DNA of 64,000 nt, from assembly GCF_000816145.1 (NCBI RefSeq), contig NZ_CP007141.1, positions 2,046,001 to 2,110,000 on the forward strand, written 5' to 3'. Source of the DNA: Pseudothermotoga hypogea DSM 11164 = NBRC 106472. GTDB lineage: Bacteria > Thermotogota > Thermotogae > Thermotogales > DSM-5069. Below the pieces are notes generated by a model, which was given only the letters and a program-made list of their open reading frames with translations, ran no database searches and was not told the DNA's origin. Below are positions 10,804 to 19,661 of the stretch, one piece after another; within the stretch, counting starts at the first letter, position 1; each line of letters begins with the position of its first letter. Both the position numbers and the translations under genes were made by a program.

Positions 10804-12330
10804 TTATAAACCAGCAGAGTACACACGCAGATATCTTTCGAGCACCTTGACGAACGCCTGATACAATCTTGGATCGAACTTGGTCCCAACCATCTCTTTC
10901 TCGATCAATCTCAGGGCCTCTTCCAAACTCATGGCACGCCTGTAAGGCCTTTCCTCGATCAGAGCGCAGAACACATCCACCAGACTCACGATCTGCGCCC
11001 TCAGAGTGATCTGGTCTCCTTTCAAACCATCGGGATAACCTGAGCCGTCGTAGTTCTCATGATGGTGTCTGATGATATCCGCAACAAGGTCCCAACCGGA
11101 GATCTTCTTTATGATCTTCTCACCATATATTGGATGCATCTTCATGATCTCGTACTCTTCCTGAGTCAGTCTACCCGGTTTGTTGAGAATGTGTTCGGGT
11201 ATTCCTATCTTTCCTATGTCGTGCAACAACGCACCGAACTTGATCGCCTCCAGATCAGCGGGATCTCTCAAGCCTACTTCCTTCGCAAGTTCCAAAGCTA
11301 ATGTCACGACACGGTCCGAATGACCGAAGGTGTTGGCATCCTTGACTTCAATGGCTTCAGCTAACGTTGCGATGATTTGTTCGTTCCTCTCCTCCAGAAT
11401 CTTCTGAGTTTCTTCGAGCTCGTTCACCGTGTCCTGCAGGTTCTGTGTCATCGCGTGCAGCTCATGCCAGGAGGCTTTCTGTGCCTCAACGAGTCTGTGG
11501 ATCCCATCCTGCAATTGGTTAAGTTCCGAGATTTTCGTTTCCAAAGGAACAAAAACCACCTCATCTGTCTTCTCGAGCTTGGCCAGACTCTGGTTCACGT
11601 TGTCTAACACAGCGTTCACCGCGGTGATGAGCCGATTTTCAAAGCTGTAGGCGAAGTTCAGCCAGAAGACTGCGCCGCACAGCGCAGCCAGAGCAACAAT
11701 TATGTATGGAAGCAAAACGATCAGGTATGTGCCGAACGGGATAAAGGAACCAACAAAGGCGTCGAATCCCTCCAGAGGCTCTGAATGAACAAAACCTACC
11801 AGACCGTTGATCCTCAGAAAGCCTTTGTTTGTGTTGAGCTTCGAACCGAGAAGATCCAGACGGTTACACACCACCACGATTCCCTCTGAGCTGGTCAGAA
11901 AAACGTACGCCATGTCAGCTGAAATGGTTCTTTCGAACAGGGAAACGGGAACCTCGACCAAGAGAATCTCTGATTCGCGTTCAAGCAGAAATTTCACGCT
12001 GTTACCGTGCACGAAGATTCCCCTCAAATCTGAGGAAACCCAAGGTAGCTTCTCATAACGCAAAAGGTTCGATAGATCTATATTGCTGACACTGTCGACG
12101 TGTCTGTTCAATCGCCTCACGACTGCATTGAACGGTGATTGGCTCTGGCTGGACGCTTGGTCGAGCAGCTCGTTCAGGAAACCTTTGAGCAAGCTCACGT
12201 AACTCGTTGAGTAATACGAATTTATCCTCCGGGCCAAGGGAAAAAGACCCATCACGAACGTGGCAACGAGTATCAAGACCAGCAGCATGCCGTACCTCTT
12301 GAAGCGCAGCACCATTTCTCTGAGGCTCAT
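10804..12330 (-). CDS. Membrane-bound HD-GYP domain phosphodiesterase
   Basis: 508 residues. Layout: N-terminal membrane helix (MLLVLILVATFVMGLF), an extracytoplasmic sensor part of about 170 residues, a second membrane helix (IIVALAALCGAVFWLNFAY), a coiled-coil linker (LEETQKILEERNEQI), then a complete HD-GYP domain with HSDRV, LLHDIGKIGIPE, HHHENYDGSGYPDGL and RAQIVSLVDVF. HD-GYP proteins hydrolyse cyclic di-GMP, some also hybrid cGAMP. ATG 12330 is supported by GAGAGGTG 6 bases upstream. It follows a lone periplasmic-type binding protein with a gap of only 4 bases, so the two may form a sensing pair. Confidence 0.9.
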   Translation of the reverse strand: MSLREMVLRFKRYGMLLVLILVATFVMGLFPLARRINSYYSTSYVSLLKGFLNELLDQASSQSQSPFNAVVRRLNRHVDSVSNIDLSNLLRYEKLPWVSSDLRGIFVHGNSVKFLLERESEILLVEVPVSLFERTISADMAYVFLTSSEGIVVVCNRLDLLGSKLNTNKGFLRINGLVGFVHSEPLEGFDAFVGSFIPFGTYLIVLLPYIIVALAALCGAVFWLNFAYSFENRLITAVNAVLDNVNQSLAKLEKTDEVVFVPLETKISELNQLQDGIHRLVEAQKASWHELHAMTQNLQDTVNELEETQKILEERNEQIIATLAEAIEVKDANTFGHSDRVVTLALELAKEVGLRDPADLEAIKFGALLHDIGKIGIPEHILNKPGRLTQEEYEIMKMHPIYGEKIIKKISGWDLVADIIRHHHENYDGSGYPDGLKGDQITLRAQIVSLVDVFCALIEERPYRRAMSLEEALRLIEKEMVGTKFDPRLYQAFVKVLERYLRVYSAGL

Positions 12331-12334
12331 TCGT

Positions 12335-13321
12335 TCACCTCTCGATCTCAAAGCTCCCGTTTCTTACCTCAACGAAAGTCAGTTCACGTTTCGATGAAAG
12401 ATCACTGCCGATAACGAACTCACCCGTGACCCCGACGAACTTGCGGCCTCGCAGATATTCTGCGGCGTTCTGAGGCGATATCTTGTTTTGCAACAGCTCG
12501 ACGATCAACATCGTCGCATCGTACGCACCTGCAACATCTATATCATCAAAACCTTTCTCAATCAGGATGGGATAGTTGAACAGACAGCACACAAGCATGC
12601 CTTCGACTGCGTCTTTTCCGCTCGGAATCAGATCTCTGTCGAAAGCATAGTCACTTCCGACGAGTGTTCCCGAGAAGCCCCTGGTTTTGGCCAACTGGGC
12701 AATCATTCCGGCCAGCCTTCCATCAACAGCCAAGACCATCACATCGTAATGTGCAAAGTCTTCGTCAACGAGTTCATCGACACTCGAAATGTGAACTGAT
12801 TTGAAGGTCTCGACAGATAAAAATTTACGCAGACTCTCTTCCAGAGACTGGCTGTACACTGGATTGAACTTGTCACAAACCAGAAGAACCCTGTCGTGCC
12901 CGAAACGTTTTAACAGTTCCGCGATTTGTTTACCTTGTTCCTCATCCGTGACCGACAAACTCATTAAATAGCTACTCTTACCCACCACGAGGTAGGATGT
13001 GACCTGCGGTGCGATTGCAAAGATCTTGTACTTTTCGAGAAAAGGAAGCAAATCGCGAGCCTGGGAACTAATACGAGGACCGACGGCATAGCTGTTTTGA
13101 TATTTCTTGAGGCTGGCTTCGAGTTTAGGCTTTTCGGCATCGATTCTCACCCTGACAGCCTCATAACGAAGTCGGTGCTCTTTCAGAAACGCTTCCACGC
13201 CTTGAAAGAAGTTCGCCTCACCATCTTCCAGAACTACGATGACGATTTTGTTCAACCTGACCTGACTCAGTACGATGATCAATGCAAGAGCCACGACAAA
13301 CAACAGGGCTGCAAACTTCAT
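12335..13321 (-). CDS. Periplasmic binding-protein-like sensor protein (type I fold)
   Basis: 328 residues with an N-terminal signal or anchor helix (FAALLFVVALALIIVLS) and a body resembling the type I periplasmic binding proteins of the Leu/Ile/Val group: VGPRISSQARDLLPF, FAIAPQVTSYL, DRVLLVCDKFNP, FSGTLVGSDYAFDRDL and FDDIDVAGAYDATMLIVELL. No lipobox cysteine is seen. No permease or ATPase accompanies it; instead it is locked between degV (ATGA overlap) and an HD-GYP gene 4 bases downstream. A role as extracytoplasmic ligand sensor for the HD-GYP protein is inferred from this context; the ligand is unknown. Confidence 0.7.
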   Translation of the reverse strand: MKFAALLFVVALALIIVLSQVRLNKIVIVVLEDGEANFFQGVEAFLKEHRLRYEAVRVRIDAEKPKLEASLKKYQNSYAVGPRISSQARDLLPFLEKYKIFAIAPQVTSYLVVGKSSYLMSLSVTDEEQGKQIAELLKRFGHDRVLLVCDKFNPVYSQSLEESLRKFLSVETFKSVHISSVDELVDEDFAHYDVMVLAVDGRLAGMIAQLAKTRGFSGTLVGSDYAFDRDLIPSGKDAVEGMLVCCLFNYPILIEKGFDDIDVAGAYDATMLIVELLQNKISPQNAAEYLRGRKFVGVTGEFVIGSDLSSKRELTFVEVRNGSFEIER

Positions 13322-14181
13322 TCAACGACCTCCATGCCGAAGCCGGCAGTACCTGGGCCAACGTGTGTTGTGATTACCTTGCCCATCTCAGTGAACTCGG
13401 CATCGAGAACGTCGTAATGTTGCTTAAGCATTTCAAGCAACACCTTGGTGCTCTCGCGTTCGTTGGCGTCCACCATGAGCAACCTGACTTTTTTACCTTC
13501 TGGCACCATGCTCAGGGCTTTCTTGATCAGCATTTCCTGTGCGCGTTTTTGACCCCTCGCTTTTTCGAACGGGATCAGTTTGCCTTCTTCGTTTATGAAG
13601 AGGCCGACGTGCAGGTTGAGTAAAGTACCCAAAAAACCCTGTAGTCGTGTGACCCTTCCACCTTTGACGAGAAAATCGAAGTTTGAAACGTAGAAGATTG
13701 CCTTGTATCGGCCTCTCTTCAGCTCGTCTTCGATGATTTTGACGATCTCACTCACACTCTTGCCCTCTTTTTCCAACTCACGGGCCCTTCTGGCCGGCAG
13801 AGGCATCGCCGCTGAAGCAAGCTTCGTGTCAATGACATGAACTGGCAGATCGAATTGCCTTGCGGCTTGCACTGCAGAATCGTACGTTCCAGAGAGTGCG
13901 GAGGAAATCGTCATGACGACGATCTCCTCGTAGCCTTGCTTCTTGATTTTCTCGTAGAGGTTCAGGAACTCTCCCACAGACGGTTGGGAGCTCTTGGGAA
14001 GTTCCTTCGCTTTGGAAATGCGATCGTAAAAGCTCTGGATCTCTTTCAAATCTCTTGTGTCGTCCTCTTGACTGCCGTCGGGCCAAGTCACATGCAAGGG
14101 AATTATCTCCAGGTCGAACTTTTCTATCCATCCCATGGGAACGTCAGAAGTGCTGTCGAGGACGATTTTGAACCTACCCAT
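13318..14181 (-). CDS. DegV-family fatty-acid-binding protein
   Basis: 287 residues, the usual DegV length. Conserved blocks: IVLDSTSDVP at the N-terminus, KSSQPSVGEFLNLYEK, ISSALSGTYDSA, VIDTKLASAAM, VSNFDFLVKGGRV and the C-terminal TTHVGPGTAGFG. Family members bind a fatty acid in a deep pocket, and FakB proteins work with a FakA kinase; no kinase gene is present in this window. ATG 14181 follows GGGGTGAT, making it better than GTG 14190. The gene lies between a chemoreceptor and the binding-protein/HD-GYP pair. Confidence 0.92.
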   Translation of the reverse strand: MGRFKIVLDSTSDVPMGWIEKFDLEIIPLHVTWPDGSQEDDTRDLKEIQSFYDRISKAKELPKSSQPSVGEFLNLYEKIKKQGYEEIVVMTISSALSGTYDSAVQAARQFDLPVHVIDTKLASAAMPLPARRARELEKEGKSVSEIVKIIEDELKRGRYKAIFYVSNFDFLVKGGRVTRLQGFLGTLLNLHVGLFINEEGKLIPFEKARGQKRAQEMLIKKALSMVPEGKKVRLLMVDANERESTKVLLEMLKQHYDVLDAEFTEMGKVITTHVGPGTAGFGMEVVE

Positions 14182-14186
14182 TTTTA

Positions 14187-16133
14187 TCACCCCGTTTTGA
14201 AAATTTCCAAACGTTCTTGCAAACGAGAAACAGAACTGGACAAATCTCCGATTGAACTGATCAAAGATGCGATCAACTGATGTTGTTCGGTGAGAAGCTT
14301 CGATAGATTCGATGTCTCATCTGAAGTTTCCGAAACGTTCCTGGAAACTTCGCTGAGAGCTTGAGAAACTTCCTGAATGGATTCGGCCTGCTGCTGTACG
14401 GCGGAAGTGATAGATTCAAACGTCTGCATAGTCTGATTCAAACCTGATATGGTGTCCTGCAGAAGTTTGGTCAAACTGCTCTGTTCGTTGTAAACCTGTT
14501 CGACCACGTTGCCCACCTTCGTCGTCAGTTCAACCACTCTTTGCACCCTTTCCTCGATTTCAGTCAGTATAGATTCTATCTGTGAAACGGAGGATTTTGT
14601 TTGGTTTGCCAGTTTTCTTATTTCTTCCGCAACGACTGCAAATCCTCTTCCATTCTCTCCAGCCCTCGCTGCTTCTATGGCCGCGTTCAGAGCGAGCAAG
14701 TTGGTCTGCTCGGAGATGTTCTGTATCGTCGAGGCAATCTGCTTTATCTTGTTTGAAGATTGAACGAGTTCTTCTATGTTCTTTCTTGATTGTATCGACC
14801 ATTTGAGACCCTCTTCCATGCTCTGAGAGATCTTACTGATCGAACTTGTGCCATCTTTGAGTTGATCTTTCATCTTGCTCGAATTTTCAAGCAAACGAGT
14901 GGACTCACGTGCGAGGTTCTGGATGAAAGAGCTTATTTCTTCCAATGAGGCGTTAACCTCTTCAGAAGCCGCAGCAACACGTTTCATTCTATCATCGATC
15001 GATTTGAAGGAATCTTGAAACTCCCGTGAGACGGTCTTCTCTTTGTCAATGAAACCCTGCACGGAATTCGACACGTCAAAGACCAACTTTGCCGAAGCTT
15101 TGGTCTCGCTCACAAGGTTCTTCAACTCGCCAACAACCTCTGTCATCAGATTGCAGATCTGTCCTATCTCGTCACGTGATCTGTCGAAAATCGAAGCTGT
15201 CAGATCTCCGGACCTGACAGCCTCGAAGATGGGTATCAGTTTCTTGATCCTGTTTCCAAACCATCGAGCCACCAAAAAGATCGCAACAACGGAGACAACG
15301 GAGACTATGGATATCAACACGATCGTGTAGATTCTCAGGGAAGTCATGGGCGCTTCGATTGATTCAGCCGGCGAGGAGATGTGGACTGACCAGTTGGTTT
15401 TTGGAATGAAACTGCTGATGAGATAAACACTCCTCGAACCGATTTTCGACTTCTTGAGAGACGAAGAAAACTCATACCCAAGCTCTTTTAAATGCCTGCT
15501 TCGTTCAACGTTCCCACTGTGTGAAACAATCTTCATCTCTTCATCGCTCAAGATGACTTCCAGAGAGTCTCCCGATAATTCTTTCATAAGTTTATCGAAA
15601 ACGGAGAGGTCGAAGACGACACCCGCACCAGCGATCAGCTTATCTTCGGCACGCACTGGAACGATTACCACCAGCGAATGATCCTCCGAGAGCTCCTTGA
15701 CGACGTCCATTCCTATTCTTGTCTCACTCAATAGCATTTCCTTCAACTTCTCGGAAACGAAGATCTCCTCACTGCCGTTGATGACAAACCGACCGTCCGG
15801 AACGATCACGAAACAGCCACGGACATAATCTGGCATCTTCTCACGCTCAGTCGAAAGGAAGTTCGCAAGAGTCAGGGCCGCGTTTTCAAACGCGAGATTA
15901 AGGATTGGCTTGAGCATGGGCGTATTCGCCAGCGATTCGGCCACATTCACACAGCTCTGCAAGCTCGATGAGACGATCAGAGCGTACGAATGGACCAACC
16001 TCTCCAAGTTCTGCGAGGTCAACTTTCCCACCGTTCGTGATACCCTCAGATAGCTCAGCGAGTTTCCGACCACCAGAAGTACAACTATCAACGGCACGAT
16101 GAAGAGAATCAAACGTGCTGCAATGTTTCTCAT
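14187..16133 (-). CDS. Methyl-accepting chemotaxis protein
   Basis: 648 residues. Order: first membrane helix near residues 4-27 ([16 protein letters not shown]), extracytoplasmic Cache-like sensor to about residue 270, second membrane helix ([20 protein letters not shown]), HAMP segment ([17 protein letters not shown]), and the cytoplasmic coiled-coil signalling domain with the conserved tip [20 protein letters not shown] and [19 protein letters not shown]. No C-terminal CheR-docking pentapeptide is seen. ATG 16133 has AAGGGGTGAAGGG in front. It begins 4 bases after the livF stop, so it may respond to amino acids captured by that transporter (inference). Confidence 0.95.
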   Translation of the reverse strand: MRNIAARLILFIVPLIVVLLVVGNSLSYLRVSRTVGKLTSQNLERLVHSYALIVSSSLQSCVNVAESLANTPMLKPILNLAFENAALTLANFLSTEREKMPDYVRGCFVIVPDGRFVINGSEEIFVSEKLKEMLLSETRIGMDVVKELSEDHSLVVIVPVRAEDKLIAGAGVVFDLSVFDKLMKELSGDSLEVILSDEEMKIVSHSGNVERSRHLKELGYEFSSSLKKSKIGSRSVYLISSFIPKTNWSVHISSPAESIEAPMTSLRIYTIVLISIVSVVSVVAIFLVARWFGNRIKKLIPIFEAVRSGDLTASIFDRSRDEIGQICNLMTEVVGELKNLVSETKASAKLVFDVSNSVQGFIDKEKTVSREFQDSFKSIDDRMKRVAAASEEVNASLEEISSFIQNLARESTRLLENSSKMKDQLKDGTSSISKISQSMEEGLKWSIQSRKNIEELVQSSNKIKQIASTIQNISEQTNLLALNAAIEAARAGENGRGFAVVAEEIRKLANQTKSSVSQIESILTEIEERVQRVVELTTKVGNVVEQVYNEQSSLTKLLQDTISGLNQTMQTFESITSAVQQQAESIQEVSQALSEVSRNVSETSDETSNLSKLLTEQHQLIASLISSIGDLSSSVSRLQERLEIFKTG

Positions 16134-16137
16134 CCCT

Positions 16138-16860
16138 TCACCCCTTCGCCCCAAGATAAGCCTTTCTGACATCGTCGTTCGCCAGAAGCTCGTTTCCAGG
16201 TCCTTGCAGCACTATTCTACCTGTTTCCAAAACGTAAGCATAATCGGCTATCTTCAGAGCACCGTACGCGTTTTGCTCCACAAGCAATATTGTAACAGCT
16301 TCGTCTCTTATCTTCTGAATCACTTCGAAGACTTCCTTCACCAAAAGCGGGGCTAATCCGAGCGATGGCTCATCGAGCATGAGCAACTTTGGACGGGTCA
16401 TCAATCCTCTGGCAACGGCTAACATTTGTTGTTCTCCACCAGAAAGAGTTCCTCCGGGTTGTTTTAAACGCTCCTTCAACCGTGGAAAGAGTGAAAAGAT
16501 CCACTCAAGATCCTTCTCAATTCCGTCTGGATCTTTTCTGTTGTAAGCCCCCATCATGAGGTTTTCGTACACGGTGAGATTTGGAAAGATCCTCCTGCCT
16601 TCTGGAACCATTGCGATCCCGAGCTGGACGATCGAGTGCGTCGGTTTATCTGTTATGTTAACCCCATTAAAGTGAACTTTGCCGGAGCTCTTTTTCACCA
16701 GGTTCATGATCGCCTTCAGGGTGGTGCTTTTGCCCGCACCGTTGGCGCCTATCAGTGTGATGATCTGGCCCTTTTTGACTTCTATAGAAATGCCCTTCAC
16801 GGCATGAATGCTCCCATAGTGAACGTGTAAATTTTCGATCTTCAGGACGACGTCGCTCAC
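16138..16860 (-). CDS. livF: Branched-chain amino acid ABC transporter ATPase LivF
   Basis: 240 residues. Walker [11 protein letters not shown], signature [15 protein letters not shown], Walker [14 protein letters not shown] and the [14 protein letters not shown] stretch that marks LivF. The start is GTG 16860 inside the livG stop (GTGA overlap) with AGGAGGTG upstream; the longer open frame to 16974 lies inside livG. Together with LivG it powers uptake of branched-chain or related amino acids through LivHM. Confidence 0.95.
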   Translation of the reverse strand: MSDVVLKIENLHVHYGSIHAVKGISIEVKKGQIITLIGANGAGKSTTLKAIMNLVKKSSGKVHFNGVNITDKPTHSIVQLGIAMVPEGRRIFPNLTVYENLMMGAYNRKDPDGIEKDLEWIFSLFPRLKERLKQPGGTLSGGEQQMLAVARGLMTRPKLLMLDEPSLGLAPLLVKEVFEVIQKIRDEAVTILLVEQNAYGALKIADYAYVLETGRIVLQGPGNELLANDDVRKAYLGAKG

Positions 16861-17639
16861 AGCAGCACCTCCTCGCCGAGGTAGGCTTTGATGACCAAAG
16901 GATTCGACTGGATCTGGCTTGGCGTTCCCTCTGCAATCAGCTTTCCATAATCCATAACGTAAATCCTCTCGCATATGCCCATGATGACCTTCATATCGTG
17001 CTCGATCACGATGATGCTCAGGCCAAACTCGTCTCTGATCGCCTTTATGAACTCCATGAGCTCAGAGGTTTCCTGCGGGTTCATGCCCGCTGCGGGTTCG
17101 TCGAGCAAAAGAAGCTTCGGTTCGGTGGCAAGCGCTCGGGCTATCTCGAGCTTTCGCTGTAAACCGTAAGGAAGCGCACTGGCCTTTTCGTTTGCAAAGT
17201 TTAACAACCCAACTTTTGCCAGAAGTTTTTCCGAATGCTCTCTGACACTCTTTTCAAACTTCAAAGCAGATGGGGTCTTGAAAACGAAACTGAATAGGGA
17301 GAACATGCTGCGAAGCTTGCAGTGTCGTGCGACCATGACGTTCTCGAGCACACTCATGTCGGAGAACAACCTTATGTTCTGAAAAGTTCTCGCTATACCG
17401 AGCCGTGTCACCTCGTGTGGCTTCAGACCGTTCAATCTATTACCGAGGAAAACCATCTCTCCTTCATCCAGCTCGTACATACCTGTGATCAGGTTGAACA
17501 GCGTGGTCTTTCCGGCCCCGTTAGGACCTATGAGACCGACCAGCTCACCCTTCTTGACGTGTCCACTGAATTTGTCAACCGCGGTCAAACCACCGAAACG
17601 TTTCGTGACGTTTTTGAGCTCAAGGACGACCTCGTTCAT
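16857..17639 (-). CDS. livG: Branched-chain amino acid ABC transporter ATPase LivG
   Basis: 260 residues. N-terminal KNVTKRFGGLTAVD, Walker A GPNGAGKTTLFN, the LivG-specific GIARTFQNIRLF, PYGLQRKLEIARAL in place of the usual signature, Walker B LLLLDEPAAGMNPQE, and IVIEHDMKVIMGICERI. It is the partner ATPase of LivF. The ATG 17639 overlaps the livM stop by ATGA, so the subunits are translationally coupled. Confidence 0.95.
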   Translation of the reverse strand: MNEVVLELKNVTKRFGGLTAVDKFSGHVKKGELVGLIGPNGAGKTTLFNLITGMYELDEGEMVFLGNRLNGLKPHEVTRLGIARTFQNIRLFSDMSVLENVMVARHCKLRSMFSLFSFVFKTPSALKFEKSVREHSEKLLAKVGLLNFANEKASALPYGLQRKLEIARALATEPKLLLLDEPAAGMNPQETSELMEFIKAIRDEFGLSIIVIEHDMKVIMGICERIYVMDYGKLIAEGTPSQIQSNPLVIKAYLGEEVLL

Positions 17640-18697
17640 CTTTTACCACCTCGTTTGAGCTTGGCAAAGATCGAGACGATTGAATCCCAGCTCAACTCGT
17701 TCCTGCCCATGATGCCTCTCTGCCAGAAAAGCATCAAAACTATCAAAAGCACGGACAACACAACCATCCTCATGCCCGGAACACCTGGATAGTTGATGAA
17801 CCAGATCTTGAACGGACTCTCCAACACCCTGAGGAACTCCAGCCCCACGGTGTAGATCGCCGCACCTATGATCGAACCAGTGATGCTTCCAAGCCCTCCG
17901 AGGACAACCATGATCAATATTTCGAAAGTTCTGACGAAAGCGAAGGACTTCGGGTCTATGGTTGTTATCAGATGCGCCCATAAAGCACCTCCGACACCTG
18001 CGAAAAACGAACCAATGACGAAACTCATCACCTGGTGTGAAAAAACGTTTATGCCCATTGCCTTTGCAGCGATTGGATCTTCCCTGATAGCTTTCAGAGC
18101 CCTACCGTAGCTACTGCTCACTAAGCTCGCTATGGCGACAACTGTTATCAAGGCCCATCCCCAGGACCAGTAAAGGTTCGTGTAAGATGGGATCCCTTTC
18201 AATCCCAGAGCGCCGTTGGTGATGGACCAAGCGTTGTTCGCAATCACCCTTATGGTTTCACCCAGACCCAACGTCGCGATGGCCAAATAATCACCTATCA
18301 GCCTGAGAGACGGCGCGGCGACCAGATATCCAAAACCTGCCGAGACGAGCCCGGCTATCAAGATCGCCGGTAAGAAAGGCAGTTCTATTCTGTTGAAGGG
18401 AGAGATGAGCGGTTTTATCAGATAAGTGATCTCTTTCTGTTCAATCGGAAGCGTTAACAGCACCGAAGTGTAGGCGCCTATGGCTATGAAACCTGCATGT
18501 CCAAGAGAGAAGATCCCGGTCATCCCGTTTATCAAATTGAGCGAAACCGCAAAGATTATGTTGATGGCTATCAGGTTCAGAATGAGCACAACGTAATCGC
18601 TCGCCTTCTTGTCGGCAACAGTTATCAAGAGCGCCATCAGAATGACAAAGAGAATTGTCAAAATGGTTTTGGTCTTGACGGACAGTCTTTTCGACAT
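17636..18697 (-). CDS. livM: Branched-chain amino acid ABC transporter permease LivM
   Basis: About 353 residues with roughly nine to ten membrane helices. LivM-specific stretches: NLINGMTGIFSLGHAGFIAIGAY, LRLIGDYLAIATLGLGE, GRALKAIREDPIAAKAMGIN and MVVLGGLGSITGSIIGAA. ATG 18697 has AAGGTG 8 bases upstream; GTG 18706 and ATG 18703 are in frame but overlap the livH stop. The C-terminus is basic and cytoplasmic (AKLKRGGKR). Confidence 0.93.
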   Translation of the reverse strand: MSKRLSVKTKTILTILFVILMALLITVADKKASDYVVLILNLIAINIIFAVSLNLINGMTGIFSLGHAGFIAIGAYTSVLLTLPIEQKEITYLIKPLISPFNRIELPFLPAILIAGLVSAGFGYLVAAPSLRLIGDYLAIATLGLGETIRVIANNAWSITNGALGLKGIPSYTNLYWSWGWALITVVAIASLVSSSYGRALKAIREDPIAAKAMGINVFSHQVMSFVIGSFFAGVGGALWAHLITTIDPKSFAFVRTFEILIMVVLGGLGSITGSIIGAAIYTVGLEFLRVLESPFKIWFINYPGVPGMRMVVLSVLLIVLMLFWQRGIMGRNELSWDSIVSIFAKLKRGGKR

Positions 18698-18702
18698 GCG
18701 CA

Positions 18703-19611
18703 TCACACCTTTTCGGAAACTTCAACGCCGAGTATTCCTGTCGGTCTCACAAGAAGCACGAAAATCAGTATCACGTAGGCTATAGCGTCCCTGTAACCTG
18801 CTATAGATGGGAACAAAGCCACGATCATGATTTCACTGACACCAAGGATGAATCCCCCCAGCATTGCGCCCGGTATGCTGCCTATTCCACCGACAACTGC
18901 AGATATGAACGCCTTCAAACCGGGTACCATGCCGGTGTAGGGGTAAACCTGAGGGTAGGTCATGGCCCAGAGTATGCCACCGATCGCTGCGAGAGAAGAG
19001 CCGATCATGAAGGTGTAGCTTATGATCCTGTCGGCGTTCACGCCCATGAGCCGCGTTGTGGGAATGTCTTTCGAGATGGCCCGCATCGCCATACCCACCT
19101 TGGATTTGTAGACGATCCATACCAGAACCAACAGCGAAACGGCGACAATCGAGAGCGTTATCAGCGTGACCAATCTGATCCTGACATCACCCAACTTCAG
19201 AATTTTCAAGAAGTACACTGGATACATCCCGGTTTGAGGGTTGAAAGATTTGGCCCGGCCACCGAAAACCACCGTGGCGAAGTTCTGCAGGAAAAAAGAA
19301 ACTCCTATGGCAGTTATGAGTGCAGATATCCTTGGCGCATTTCTCAGTGGTCTATAAGCGATTCTTTCAATCAATGCTCCGAGAAAGGCGGTGAAAAAGA
19401 TCGCGGTGATGAAGGATAACCACCAGGGAAACATGAAGAGCGTTACCCCGTAGAAAGCGAAATAGATACCATAAGTGAAGATGTCACCGTGCGCGAAGTT
19501 TATGAGTCTCAGGATCCCATAGACCATCGTGTAGCCGATAGCTATCAATGCGTAGATCCCACCGAGAGAGAACGCGTTGATCAAATGCTGTACAAAATCA
19601 GAGAGCCTCAA
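18703..19611 (-). CDS. livH: Branched-chain amino acid ABC transporter permease LivH
   Basis: 302 residues, membrane protein with typical LivH blocks ALIAIGYTMVYGILRLINFAH, ALITAIGVSFFLQNFA, AISKDIPTTRLMGVN and AFISAVVGGIGSIPGAMLGG. The only suitable start is TTG 19611, with AGGGGGAG about 6 bases upstream. It lies 50 bases downstream of the binding-protein gene with a hairpin in between, so it should be made at lower level than the binding protein. Confidence 0.93.
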   Translation of the reverse strand: MRLSDFVQHLINAFSLGGIYALIAIGYTMVYGILRLINFAHGDIFTYGIYFAFYGVTLFMFPWWLSFITAIFFTAFLGALIERIAYRPLRNAPRISALITAIGVSFFLQNFATVVFGGRAKSFNPQTGMYPVYFLKILKLGDVRIRLVTLITLSIVAVSLLVLVWIVYKSKVGMAMRAISKDIPTTRLMGVNADRIISYTFMIGSSLAAIGGILWAMTYPQVYPYTGMVPGLKAFISAVVGGIGSIPGAMLGGFILGVSEIMIVALFPSIAGYRDAIAYVILIFVLLVRPTGILGVEVSEKV

Positions 19612-19636
19612 ATCTCACTCCCCCTTTGACACAGAA

Positions 19637-19656
19637 GAGCCCCCGTGAGGGGGCTC
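19637..19656 (-). terminator. Intercistronic hairpin between the binding-protein gene and livH
   Basis: GAGCCCCC at 19637-19644 and GGGGGCTC at 19649-19656 form a perfect 8-bp GC-rich stem with a 4-base loop, starting just past the binding-protein stop. In the minus direction it is followed by TTCTGTGTC, a poor U-tract. It is better read as an attenuator or mRNA-stabilising stem than a full terminator, since livHMGF have no other visible promoter. Confidence 0.65.
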
Positions 19657-19661
19657 ATTCC

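Noticed and set aside
16860-16974. N-terminal extension of LivF
   Set aside because: Lies inside livG in another frame; GTG 16860 with AGGAGGTG fits the family start.
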